Shown here: positions 8,759 to 16,382 of the stretch, in pieces
Layout of the letters: each line of letters starts with the position of its first letter
How positions within the stretch are numbered: the stretch's first letter is position 1
DNA from: an uncultured bacterium
GTDB taxonomy: Bacteria; Bacillota_A; Clostridia; Lachnospirales; Lachnospiraceae
Reading direction: 5' to 3'
DNA length: 49,448 nucleotides
Assembly: GCA_905215045.1 (NCBI GenBank)
Contig: CAJMOO010000002.1
Location: 1-49,448 of the forward strand
Program-made: the position numbers and the translations under genes
Notes under the pieces: model-generated
Databases searched by the model: none
The model's input: only the letters and a program-made list of their open reading frames with translations
What the model was told of the DNA's origin: nothing

Positions 8759-10884
8759 TATTAGGACATACAATAAAAGATTATAAAAGAGAAAATCTGT
8801 TGCATGATGTGATCACAGGAATCATCATCATGGCAGTATCGATTCCAATTTCTATGGGATATTCCCAGATTGCCGGATTACCTGCGGTTTATGGGCTATA
8901 TGGGTCTGTATTTCCAATCATTTTGTTTGCATTATTTTCTACATCTCCGCAGTTCATCTTTGGAGTGGATGCGGCACCAGCAGCGTTGGTTGGATCAGCA
9001 CTTCTAGGGATGAATATACAAAGTGGTTCTAAAGAAGCACTTGCAGTTGTGCCAGTGATCACATTTTTTGTGGCATTGTGGCTGCTCGCATTTTATCTGA
9101 TGCATGCAGGAAAACTTGTAAATTATATTTCAGCACCAGTTATGGGTGGATTTATTACAGGAATCTGTTCGACGATTATTTTGATGCAAGTGCCGAAATT
9201 AATGGGAGGAACAGCAGGAACTGGAGAATTATTAGAACTGTTAGAGCATATAGAAAAAACAGCAGAACAGATCAATCTTCCATCATTGATCTTAGGAATC
9301 CTATCATTAGTCATCTTGTTGGCAGCGAAAAAGATCATGCCGAAATTCCCAATGGCAGTTGTGATGATGGCAGCAGGGGCTGTTTTGACGCAGGTTCTGC
9401 CAATGAAAGAATGGGGAATTAAGACATTAGATGCCGTAGCACCAGGACTTCCAAAATGGAGTTTTCCAAATCTTATGTTAATTCCAATGGATGAAGTGGT
9501 GACGATCAGTTTGTCGGTAGCGGTCGTTATTATGGCGGAAACACTTCTTGCAGAGAATAATTTTGCACAGAAAAATGGATATCGTATCAATGATAATCAA
9601 GAATTACTAGCATTTGCAGTTGGAAATCTTGTGGCAGCATTGACTGGATGCTGTCCGATCAACGGATCTGTTTCAAGAACGGCGATGGGAGAACAATATC
9701 AGGGAAAAACACAGTTAATGAGTATTGTTGCAGGATTATCTATGATCCTACTACTGTTATTTGGAACAGGATTTATTGGATATCTGCCAGTTCCGGTATT
9801 GACGGCGATCGTAATTTCCGCACTTCTGGGAGCGACAGAATTTGAACTGGCGGTAAAACTGTGGAAAGTCAGCCGCACAGAATGTTTTATTTTCTGGGGT
9901 GCATTTATTGGGGTATTGTTACTTGGAACGATCAATGGTGTATTGATCGGAATTATCTTATCTTTTGCAGAAATGGTGATACGATCATCAAAACCAGCAA
10001 GTTGTTTTCTGGGAATTCAGCCAGGACATAAGCATTTTCGTGATTTAGCTGAGAGTCGTCAGATTCACGAGATTGAAGGTGTGTTGATCTATCGTTTCAG
10101 CAGCAATTTGTTTTTTGCAAATGCAGGAGTGTTGCAGCAGGATATTGAGCAGGAACTTGAACGCAGAGGAAATATCAAAGCAGTGATCCTTGATGCCAGC
10201 GGAATTGGAAGTATGGATATCACGGCAGCAGACCGCATTGAGATTCTTTATAAGTCATTGAAAGAGCAAGGAATAAGATTTTATATCACAGAACATATCG
10301 CAGATTTAAATGAGCAGATGAGAAAGCTTGGAATCGGATATCTGATCGAAGAAGGATGTGTCAGAAGGACGATTTATATTGCGTTGAAAGATATGGGGAT
10401 CAAACGTCCGTATCCATTAGAAGGCGGAGTTGATAATGAAGAACGCAGTGCATCAAGAAAGCGTGTAGATAACCGTATGCAGGAATTTGTCTGGGCATTT
10501 GGTTCTGACACGGAAGATCAGATTGAGAGGCAGATTACAAATCAGATTAAGCAGTTAAAGCAAAATGGAGATGTAGAAAAGCTGTTACATGGAAGCTGGT
10601 CGCATATGGAAGCTTTTGACGAAGATGAATGGTTAGAACATCTGGAAGAACATCTAAAAGAGATCGTAAATATTTCTGGAAAAGATGAAAGAACTCTGGC
10701 GGCACGTTTTGAAGAACATCGAAGGGAAATTCATGAACGTATTATGAAAGAACATCCAGAACTTGCACAGAGATTTAAAGAGCGAAGACATCGTTTGGAT
10801 GAACATTTGAAAGAACGACGGCCGGAAGTTTATGATCTGGTTGTCAGTTTGAGAGAATTAGAGAAACGAAAAGATATGGAATAA
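8755..10884 (+). CDS. SulP family anion transporter with STAS domain and charged C-terminal extension
   Basis: A 709-residue SLC26/SulP permease. Residues 1 to about 420 are hydrophobic, with the family start (ITGIIIMAVSIPISMGYSQI) and a conserved NGSVSRTAMG region. A STAS domain follows at about 440-545 (AVILDASGIGSMDITAADR). Residues 560-709 form an unusual tail very rich in Glu, Arg, Lys and His, predicted helical. The anion may be sulfate, bicarbonate or another; this cannot be told. It is translationally coupled to the aminotransferase through an ATGA overlap and ends at a strong terminator. Confidence 0.9.
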   Translation: MILGHTIKDYKRENLLHDVITGIIIMAVSIPISMGYSQIAGLPAVYGLYGSVFPIILFALFSTSPQFIFGVDAAPAALVGSALLGMNIQSGSKEALAVVPVITFFVALWLLAFYLMHAGKLVNYISAPVMGGFITGICSTIILMQVPKLMGGTAGTGELLELLEHIEKTAEQINLPSLILGILSLVILLAAKKIMPKFPMAVVMMAAGAVLTQVLPMKEWGIKTLDAVAPGLPKWSFPNLMLIPMDEVVTISLSVAVVIMAETLLAENNFAQKNGYRINDNQELLAFAVGNLVAALTGCCPINGSVSRTAMGEQYQGKTQLMSIVAGLSMILLLLFGTGFIGYLPVPVLTAIVISALLGATEFELAVKLWKVSRTECFIFWGAFIGVLLLGTINGVLIGIILSFAEMVIRSSKPASCFLGIQPGHKHFRDLAESRQIHEIEGVLIYRFSSNLFFANAGVLQQDIEQELERRGNIKAVILDASGIGSMDITAADRIEILYKSLKEQGIRFYITEHIADLNEQMRKLGIGYLIEEGCVRRTIYIALKDMGIKRPYPLEGGVDNEERSASRKRVDNRMQEFVWAFGSDTEDQIERQITNQIKQLKQNGDVEKLLHGSWSHMEAFDEDEWLEHLEEHLKEIVNISGKDERTLAARFEEHRREIHERIMKEHPELAQRFKERRHRLDEHLKERRPEVYDLVVSLRELEKRKDME

Positions 10885-10891
10885 AAAAGAT

Positions 10892-10931
10892 GAGTGCTAT
10901 CAGTAGTAGATGCTGATAACACTCGTTTTTT
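10892..10931 (+). terminator. rho-independent terminator after the SulP gene
   Basis: GAGTGCTATCAG pairs with CTGATAACACTC (one mismatch) around a nine-base loop and is followed by a run of six T. Confidence 0.85.
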
Positions 10932-11004
10932 GTGTATGCTGATTTTTATAATGCAATCTAAATTTATTTATGTCAAAATTATATCATAAATATATCGGGA
11001 AAAG

Positions 11005-11520
11005 TTAAAGATAAGAGATGAATACAGAAATAAAAGTACCAACAAAAACGGCCAGCAATGCCCCAGTCAATGTATATCGAATCTTTTTTATTCCAACCAC
11101 AGAATAATACACGGATAATGTATAAAAACAAGTTTCTGTTGAACTAAGGATCACAGAAGACATAAACCCAGCCAAAGAATCCGGCCCGGAAGTTTTATAA
11201 ATATCAAGCAGGAATCCAGTTGCAGCGGAAGAAGAAAAAAGTTTTGCAAAGATCACGGGCAAAACTTCTTTAGGAATTTTTAATAGTTTTCCCATAGGAG
11301 TCAGAAAACGAACGATCAGATCCAAGGCTCCAGAAGAACGAAAGATTTGAATCGCAAAAAACAAAGCGATCAGAGTCGGGGCGATCTCAAGAACAATTTT
11401 AAATCCATCCATGACACCTTCAAGAAAAGGGGTATAGATATCCTTCCGCTTTAGGGTTCCATATAAAACAAGTGTAAATATGAATAAAGGAATGACAAGA
11501 TTTGCAAGAAATGTGATCAT
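11005..11520 (-). CDS. spmB: spore maturation protein B
   Basis: A 171-residue membrane protein of the nucleoside-recognition (Gate) family. SpmB acts with SpmA in spore-core dehydration in Bacillus and clostridia. Several hydrophobic helices and the conserved SSSAATGFLLDIYKTSGPDS region are visible. ATG at 11520 is chosen because it overlaps the spmA stop as ATGA and has GGAAGGA nine bases upstream; an in-frame ATG at 11538 has no ribosome-binding site. Its presence supports a spore-forming host. It is convergent with the SulP gene. Confidence 0.92.
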   Translation of the reverse strand: MITFLANLVIPLFIFTLVLYGTLKRKDIYTPFLEGVMDGFKIVLEIAPTLIALFFAIQIFRSSGALDLIVRFLTPMGKLLKIPKEVLPVIFAKLFSSSAATGFLLDIYKTSGPDSLAGFMSSVILSSTETCFYTLSVYYSVVGIKKIRYTLTGALLAVFVGTFISVFISYL

Positions 11521-12089
11521 CGTTTTCGGTCCTTCCATTTGATATAGATAACAGCAACGATCGTGGAACCTAAAGTAGCGATAAGTCCAGGAATTAAGAT
11601 CTTAGATGGATTGACAGAGCCGTATTGGCTTCGGTAGGCAATGATATTGATCGGAATCAATTGCAGAGATGATATATTAAGAATTAGGAACGAACACATT
11701 TCATTTGTTGCGGTGTTTTTGTCAGGGTTATCTTTTTGTAATTCTTCCATAGCTTTTAATCCGGAAGGAGTTGCAGCCCAACCAAGACCTAATATATTTG
11801 CGACGATATTTGTACTGATATATTCTTTCGCTTTTTGATTCTTCAGATTTGGAAATAAAAAAGTCAGAAAAGGGGTTAACAGCTTTTGAAGTTGTGTAGT
11901 AATTCCAAGAGACAGAGCAATGTTCATGAGTCCAGACCATAACCCAACAATTCCAAACATTAGAATACAGAGTTCCACAGCCTCTTTGGAAGAAGAAAGA
12001 ATGGTATCAGAAAGTGTTGTGATCTTTCCATTAAAACTGCTGACAATGAGTCCTGCAAGGATCATAAAACACCAGATCTTATTCATCAT
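11517..12089 (-). CDS. spmA: spore maturation protein A
   Basis: A 190-residue Gate-domain membrane protein and partner of SpmB. It shows the typical GLWSGLMNIA and GLGWAATPSGLKAMEEL stretches, with hydrophobic helices throughout. Two tandem ATG codons (12089, 12086) begin the frame, with a G-rich stretch (GGGGTA) upstream. It is the first gene of the spmA-spmB pair, which is translationally coupled by a 4-bp overlap. Confidence 0.92.
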   Translation of the reverse strand: MMNKIWCFMILAGLIVSSFNGKITTLSDTILSSSKEAVELCILMFGIVGLWSGLMNIALSLGITTQLQKLLTPFLTFLFPNLKNQKAKEYISTNIVANILGLGWAATPSGLKAMEELQKDNPDKNTATNEMCSFLILNISSLQLIPINIIAYRSQYGSVNPSKILIPGLIATLGSTIVAVIYIKWKDRKR

Positions 12090-12156
12090 AAAATATACCC
12101 CAAAACCCCTTTATCATAAGATATTCAAAAAAAATGAAAAAAATTCAAAAAAACAC

Positions 12157-12185
12157 TTGCAATTTATAAAAAGTGGTGGTATAGT
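12157..12185 (+). promoter_or_regulatory. putative promoter of tRNA-Gly
   Basis: TTGCAA, 17-bp spacer, TATAGT, about 43 bp upstream of the mature tRNA 5' end. Confidence 0.6.
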
Positions 12186-12228
12186 ATTACTTGTCGCTGA
12201 GGAAAACACAACACAGCGAACAAGATAT

Positions 12229-12299
12229 GCGGGTGTAGTTCAATGGTAGAACTCCAGCCTTCCAAGCTGATCACGTGGGTTCGATTCCCATCACCCGCT
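12229..12299 (+). tRNA. tRNA-Gly (anticodon TCC)
   Basis: A 71-nt cloverleaf. The acceptor GCGGGTG pairs with CACCCGC, the D arm contains TTCAATGGTAGAA, the anticodon loop is CTTCCAA giving TCC (reads GGA/GGG), and the T arm is GTGGGTTCGATTCCCAT. The discriminator base is T and CCA is not encoded. A terminator follows at 12312. Confidence 0.97.
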
Positions 12300-12311
12300 T
12301 GGTATTTACTT

Positions 12312-12344
12312 AAGGATATATTCGAGAGGATATATCCTTTTTTT
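12312..12344 (+). terminator. terminator after tRNA-Gly
   Basis: AAGGATATA pairs with TATATCCTT, followed by five T. It separates the tRNA from the NYN gene. Confidence 0.75.
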
Positions 12345-12378
12345 CATTATATAAACAATTTTAGATATGAGGGAAATT

Positions 12379-13326
12379 ATGGTAGAAGAAGAAAAGAATC
12401 AGTTTGCAGTTCTGATCGATGCAGATAATATCAGTCCTAAATACGCACCGATCATTTTTCAGGAGCTGGAAGCCTACGGATTTCCGTCTTGTCGAAGAAT
12501 TTATGGGAACTGGTCCAAAGCAAATGGATGGAATGAAGAGTTGTTATTAGAATATTCTATTATTCCTGTGCAACAATTTTCTTATACTTCAGGTAAAAAT
12601 GCAACAGACATGGCAATGGTCATTGATGCAATGGATCTGTTATATGGAAAGAAAGTAGACGGATTCTGTATTGTCACGAGTGACAGTGATTTTACAAGAC
12701 TTGCAATGAGACTTCGAGAAGAACATATGTATGTGATCGGAATGGGAGAATCAAAGACACCTGTGGCACTGACAAGAGCATGTAATAAATTTATCCATCT
12801 AAATCTGATTTATGAAGCGGACAGAGGTAAAGAAGAGGATATGGAAAGTGATGAAATAGAGAATGTTACATCACTGGATGAGATTTCATATACGATCGCA
12901 GATATTATCAGTGAAAATGGGAATGCACCAGTAGATTTAGGGAAGATTGGAAATCGATTAAATGCAAAATATTCAGATTTTGATGTGCGAAATTATGGAT
13001 ATACAAAGCTGAGTGTTTTAATTGATGAAGAGATGGATAATTTTATGCTTGTGCAGGAAGATACAAACTGTTATGTTGAATTTAAAGAACTGACAAGCAG
13101 AGAAACGATTGAAGAAGAAGTAATTCATTTTGTAAAGAAAAATGGTGGATCTTTAGATAATCTTTCTGCGGTAACGTTAGAATTAAAAGATAAACACAGC
13201 GGATTTAATATCAAAGACTATGGTTACAGCCGTATGTCAAGTTTCTTACGAAGCATCCGTTGTCTTACGGTCAACGGAAATACAGTCAGATTAAAGAAAC
13301 GAAGAGAAAAGGGAGAGAGACGATGA
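12379..13326 (+). CDS. NYN-domain protein with two C-terminal LOTUS/OST-HTH domains
   Basis: A 315-residue protein. The N-terminal NYN (PIN-like) nuclease-type domain shows the acidic residues of the family: FAVLIDADNIS near residue 10, NATDMAMVIDAMD near 80 and VTSDSDFTRLA near 100. Two repeats of an OST-HTH/LOTUS-like RNA-binding domain follow, at about 165-230 and 240-305, each ending in a Y-G-Y motif (RNYGYTKLSVL; KDYGYSRMSSF). It is likely an RNase or RNA-binding regulator. ATG 12379 is chosen because GAGGG lies five bases upstream. The stop overlaps tatD (ATGA). Confidence 0.85.
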   Translation: MVEEEKNQFAVLIDADNISPKYAPIIFQELEAYGFPSCRRIYGNWSKANGWNEELLLEYSIIPVQQFSYTSGKNATDMAMVIDAMDLLYGKKVDGFCIVTSDSDFTRLAMRLREEHMYVIGMGESKTPVALTRACNKFIHLNLIYEADRGKEEDMESDEIENVTSLDEISYTIADIISENGNAPVDLGKIGNRLNAKYSDFDVRNYGYTKLSVLIDEEMDNFMLVQEDTNCYVEFKELTSRETIEEEVIHFVKKNGGSLDNLSAVTLELKDKHSGFNIKDYGYSRMSSFLRSIRCLTVNGNTVRLKKRREKGERR

Positions 13327-14096
13327 TATTTGATACACATGCACATTATGATGACAAACAGTTTGATCAAGACAGAGAAGAATTGTTAGCATCTATGAAG
13401 GACAATGGAATCGGAACGATCGTTGATGTAGGATCGAATATGGAAACGTCTACATGGATCGTAGAAGCAGTGACACGATATCCGATGATGTATGGAGCAG
13501 TCGGCGTTCATCCAAGTGATACGGCAGAGTTGAAAGAGTCAGATATCGATACACTAAAGAAATATGCAGCAATGGATCGAATTCTTGCGATCGGAGAGAT
13601 CGGGCTTGATTATTACTGGGATGAACCAGAACGCAGCATTCAGAAGAAATGGTTTGAAGCACAGATCGAACTTGCAAGAGATGTAAAATTACCGATCATT
13701 ATTCATAGCAGGGACGCAGCAAAGGATACTTATGATATAATGAAAGCGTTACATGCAGAAGAAATCGGCGGTGTGGTTCATTGTTTTTCTTATTCAAAAG
13801 AGATGGCAAGGCAATTCCTTGATATGGGATTTTATATTGGAATCGGTGGCGTTGTAACATTTAAGAATGCAAAGACATTAAAGGAAGTTGCAGCTTATAC
13901 ACCGTTAGACAGAATCGTATTAGAGACAGACTGCCCATATCTGTCACCAGAACCCAATAGAGGCAAGAGAAATTCTTCACTAAATTTAAATTATGTAGCA
14001 GAAGCGCTCAGTCAGATCAAAGGGATCAACAAGGAAGAACTGATCGCAGTCACTGAAGAAAATGCAAGACAATTGTATCGTATGAAAGAGGTATAA
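13323..14096 (+). CDS. TatD family metal-dependent hydrolase (DNase)
   Basis: A 257-residue TIM-barrel hydrolase. Metal ligands are visible in FDTHAHYDD near the N-terminus, GEIGLDYYWD near residue 90, IIHSRDA near 125, VVHCFSY near 150 and LETDCPYLSP near 200. TatD enzymes are 3'-5' DNases in repair. The start at 13323 overlaps the NYN stop by 4 bp, and rsmA starts three bases after its stop; tatD-rsmA is a conserved pair in Firmicutes. Confidence 0.93.
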   Translation: MIFDTHAHYDDKQFDQDREELLASMKDNGIGTIVDVGSNMETSTWIVEAVTRYPMMYGAVGVHPSDTAELKESDIDTLKKYAAMDRILAIGEIGLDYYWDEPERSIQKKWFEAQIELARDVKLPIIIHSRDAAKDTYDIMKALHAEEIGGVVHCFSYSKEMARQFLDMGFYIGIGGVVTFKNAKTLKEVAAYTPLDRIVLETDCPYLSPEPNRGKRNSSLNLNYVAEALSQIKGINKEELIAVTEENARQLYRMKEV

Positions 14097-14099
14097 AGA

Positions 14100-14957
14100 G
14101 TGAAACTTGGAAATCCAAAAAATACAATAGAAGTAATTCAGAAATATGATTTTGATTTTCAGAAAAAGTTTGGACAGAACTTTCTGATTGATGAACGTGT
14201 TCTTGAGAAGATCATTTCTGCAGCAGAAGTGAACAAAGATGATTTCGTGTTAGAGATCGGACCAGGAATTGGAACAATGACACAGTATCTTGCAGAAAAT
14301 GCGAGAGAGGTCATGGCAGTTGAGATTGATAAGAATCTGATTCCGATTCTTTCAGACACATTAAGTGCATATGATAATGTGTCCATTTTGAATGCAGATA
14401 TTTTGAAAGTCGATATTGCAAAGATCGTAGAAGAGAAAAATGGTGGGAAACCAGTGAAGGTTGTGGCGAATCTCCCATATTACATTACAACCCCGATCAT
14501 CATGGGATTGTTTGAAAGTCATGTGCCGATCGACAGTATTACTGTCATGGTACAGAAAGAAGTTGCAGACCGTATGCAGTCAGGTCCGGGAACAAAAGAC
14601 TATGGTGCATTATCACTCGCAGTGCAGTACTATGCAGAACCATATGTGGTAGCGAATGTGCCGCCAAACTGCTTTATGCCAAGACCAAAAGTTGGATCTG
14701 CAGTCATCCGTCTTACGAAATACAAAGACGCACCGATCAAGGTTACAAATGAGAAATTATTATTCCAGTTAATTCGTGCATCTTTTAACCAGAGAAGAAA
14801 AACTCTCCAGAATGGAATTAAAAATTTCGGAGGCTTAAACTTCTCCAAAGAACAGGTAGCACAGGCATTAGAAGAGATGGAATTACCTGCATCTGTTCGT
14901 GGAGAAGCATTAACCTTAGAACAGTTTGCACAGTTAAGTAACATCTTAGACCGGTAA
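14100..14957 (+). CDS. rsmA: 16S rRNA (adenine1518-N6/adenine1519-N6)-dimethyltransferase
   Basis: Dimethylates two adjacent adenines in the 3' hairpin of 16S rRNA, using SAM. The protein has 285 residues with KKFGQNFLID, the SAM motif LEIGPGIGTMT and the catalytic NLPYYITTPI. Translation starts at GTG 14100; AAAGAGG lies upstream, inside the end of tatD. Its last 12 bp overlap the 3' end of the DUF6128 gene on the other strand, so the two read convergently with no terminator between them. Confidence 0.96.
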   Translation: MKLGNPKNTIEVIQKYDFDFQKKFGQNFLIDERVLEKIISAAEVNKDDFVLEIGPGIGTMTQYLAENAREVMAVEIDKNLIPILSDTLSAYDNVSILNADILKVDIAKIVEEKNGGKPVKVVANLPYYITTPIIMGLFESHVPIDSITVMVQKEVADRMQSGPGTKDYGALSLAVQYYAEPYVVANVPPNCFMPRPKVGSAVIRLTKYKDAPIKVTNEKLLFQLIRASFNQRRKTLQNGIKNFGGLNFSKEQVAQALEEMELPASVRGEALTLEQFAQLSNILDR

Positions 14958-15845
14958 GATAAAATAACCAAAATTTCCAGTTTTATGTGGTTTTAGCGGC
15001 ACCGTGATAAAAGTCTTAAAACCAAACAAACGGGAGATAAAAGCTTTTTCGTTATCAAAGATTCCAGGAATTCCAAGATAACGTTGGCCGCTGTCTTGAT
15101 CTTTCGCGAGCATTAAGTGGCCGAAATTTCCATAATTTAAAAGGAGAAAACCATTTGTCTTTATGTTGTCATCAAGATCAGGAATCTGATCAAGATCTTC
15201 TAGTCCGATCTTAATGCTAGGATCAAGGCTATAAGAAGGAGGCATGGGCAAGGTGGGATACTCCTTCCAGTCGAAGTCCTTTGGTGGATTTGGATGTGTG
15301 AATTCTTTCGCATCCTTTTCTAATTGAAGGGCTTCAATGTATTCTGAGAGACTGGATGTAGGAGAAGCTTCAGTTTCAGAAAGTGTTTCGGTTTCAGGTG
15401 AAGGTTCTGGAGGTACCGTTTTTTCAGTATTCTCATTTTTATTTTCAGCAGACTCCACAGGTACAAAACTTCGTATAATGATCGGATGATCTTTCCACTG
15501 CGATCCAAAGAAATGATCATTCGAATAATACAGCAAGAATCCATCCATTTTATCAAAATCATCGATCAAAGGATATGTGTTTTTAAATTCAATGATCGCA
15601 TCAGTTCGCTTGACCGTATCAAGATAAATCCCATTCATAGCACCCTGATGAAAATAATAAAAATAAATTTTGTATTCCAATGCCTGATCATTTGTTTTTA
15701 CATGGAAATAAACCCTCAGACGGTTTTGGCGTTTTTCTATTTTGGCAAAACCGACATTGGAACCCTTGATTCCATGGTGATATTCATACAGATAAGATAC
15801 AATACGTTGATAATCTGACAATCGTGTACTCTCTTTTTGCTTCAT
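14946..15845 (-). CDS. DUF6128-like protein of unknown function
   Basis: A 299-residue protein without signal peptide or membrane segment. The N-terminal part (about residues 1-125) is beta-rich. A Pro/Glu/Ser/Thr-rich linker spans about 130-165. The C-terminal domain from about 220 holds GFLLLNYGNFGHLMLAK and a closing GNFGYFILPV, resembling DUF6128 proteins conserved in Lachnospiraceae. It is convergent with rsmA with a 12-bp overlap, and divergent from tadA with only about 50 bp between the starts. No function is known. Confidence 0.75.
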   Translation of the reverse strand: MKQKESTRLSDYQRIVSYLYEYHHGIKGSNVGFAKIEKRQNRLRVYFHVKTNDQALEYKIYFYYFHQGAMNGIYLDTVKRTDAIIEFKNTYPLIDDFDKMDGFLLYYSNDHFFGSQWKDHPIIIRSFVPVESAENKNENTEKTVPPEPSPETETLSETEASPTSSLSEYIEALQLEKDAKEFTHPNPPKDFDWKEYPTLPMPPSYSLDPSIKIGLEDLDQIPDLDDNIKTNGFLLLNYGNFGHLMLAKDQDSGQRYLGIPGIFDNEKAFISRLFGFKTFITVPLKPHKTGNFGYFILPV

Positions 15846-15896
15846 TCTATGTTATAATAAAGAAAAATATGACATAGATATAAGGGGTAAGAGTAA

Positions 15897-16382
15897 GTGA
15901 CACAAGAAGAAAAATACATGAAAGAAGCAATCAAACAAGCGAAGAAAGCGGCAGCGATCGGAGATGTTCCGATCGGATGTGTGATCGTTGAAGATGACAA
16001 GATCATTGCAAGAGCTTATAACCAGCGCAATAAGAAGAAGACAACATTGGCACATGCAGAACTTCTTGCGATTCAGAAAGCAAGTAAGAAAGTTAATGAT
16101 TGGAGACTGGAAGATTGTACCATGTATATCACATTGGAACCATGCCAGATGTGCGCAGGAGCTATCGTACAGGCACGAATTCCCAAAGTTGTGATCGGAG
16201 CGATGAATCCAAAGGCGGGCTGTGCAGGATCTGTATTGAATATTTTACAGATTGACGAATTTAATCACCAAGTAGAGATAGAACGTGGTATATTAGAGGA
16301 AGAGTGCAGTCAGATGCTGTCTGATTTTTTTAAAGAATTAAGAAGAAGGAAGAAGGGGGACAAGGAACATGGAAAGGATTAA
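15897..16382 (+). CDS. tadA: tRNA-specific adenosine-34 deaminase
   Basis: Converts A34 to inosine in tRNA-Arg(ACG). The 161-residue protein has the deaminase motif HAELLAI and the zinc site LEPCQMCAGA. The start is GTG at 15897, with AAGGGG about 12 bases upstream; ATG at 15918 is an alternative that would remove conserved N-terminal residues. Its 3' end overlaps the next gene by 14 bp. In Bacillus tadA also lies beside the SRP RNA gene; here a protease gene is inserted between them. Confidence 0.95.
   Translation: MTQEEKYMKEAIKQAKKAAAIGDVPIGCVIVEDDKIIARAYNQRNKKKTTLAHAELLAIQKASKKVNDWRLEDCTMYITLEPCQMCAGAIVQARIPKVVIGAMNPKAGCAGSVLNILQIDEFNHQVEIERGILEEECSQMLSDFFKELRRRKKGDKEHGKD

Noticed and set aside
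9123..9590. 155-codon minus-strand frame within the SulP gene
   Set aside because: Shadow frame of the long SulP coding sequence, no ribosome-binding site or domain.
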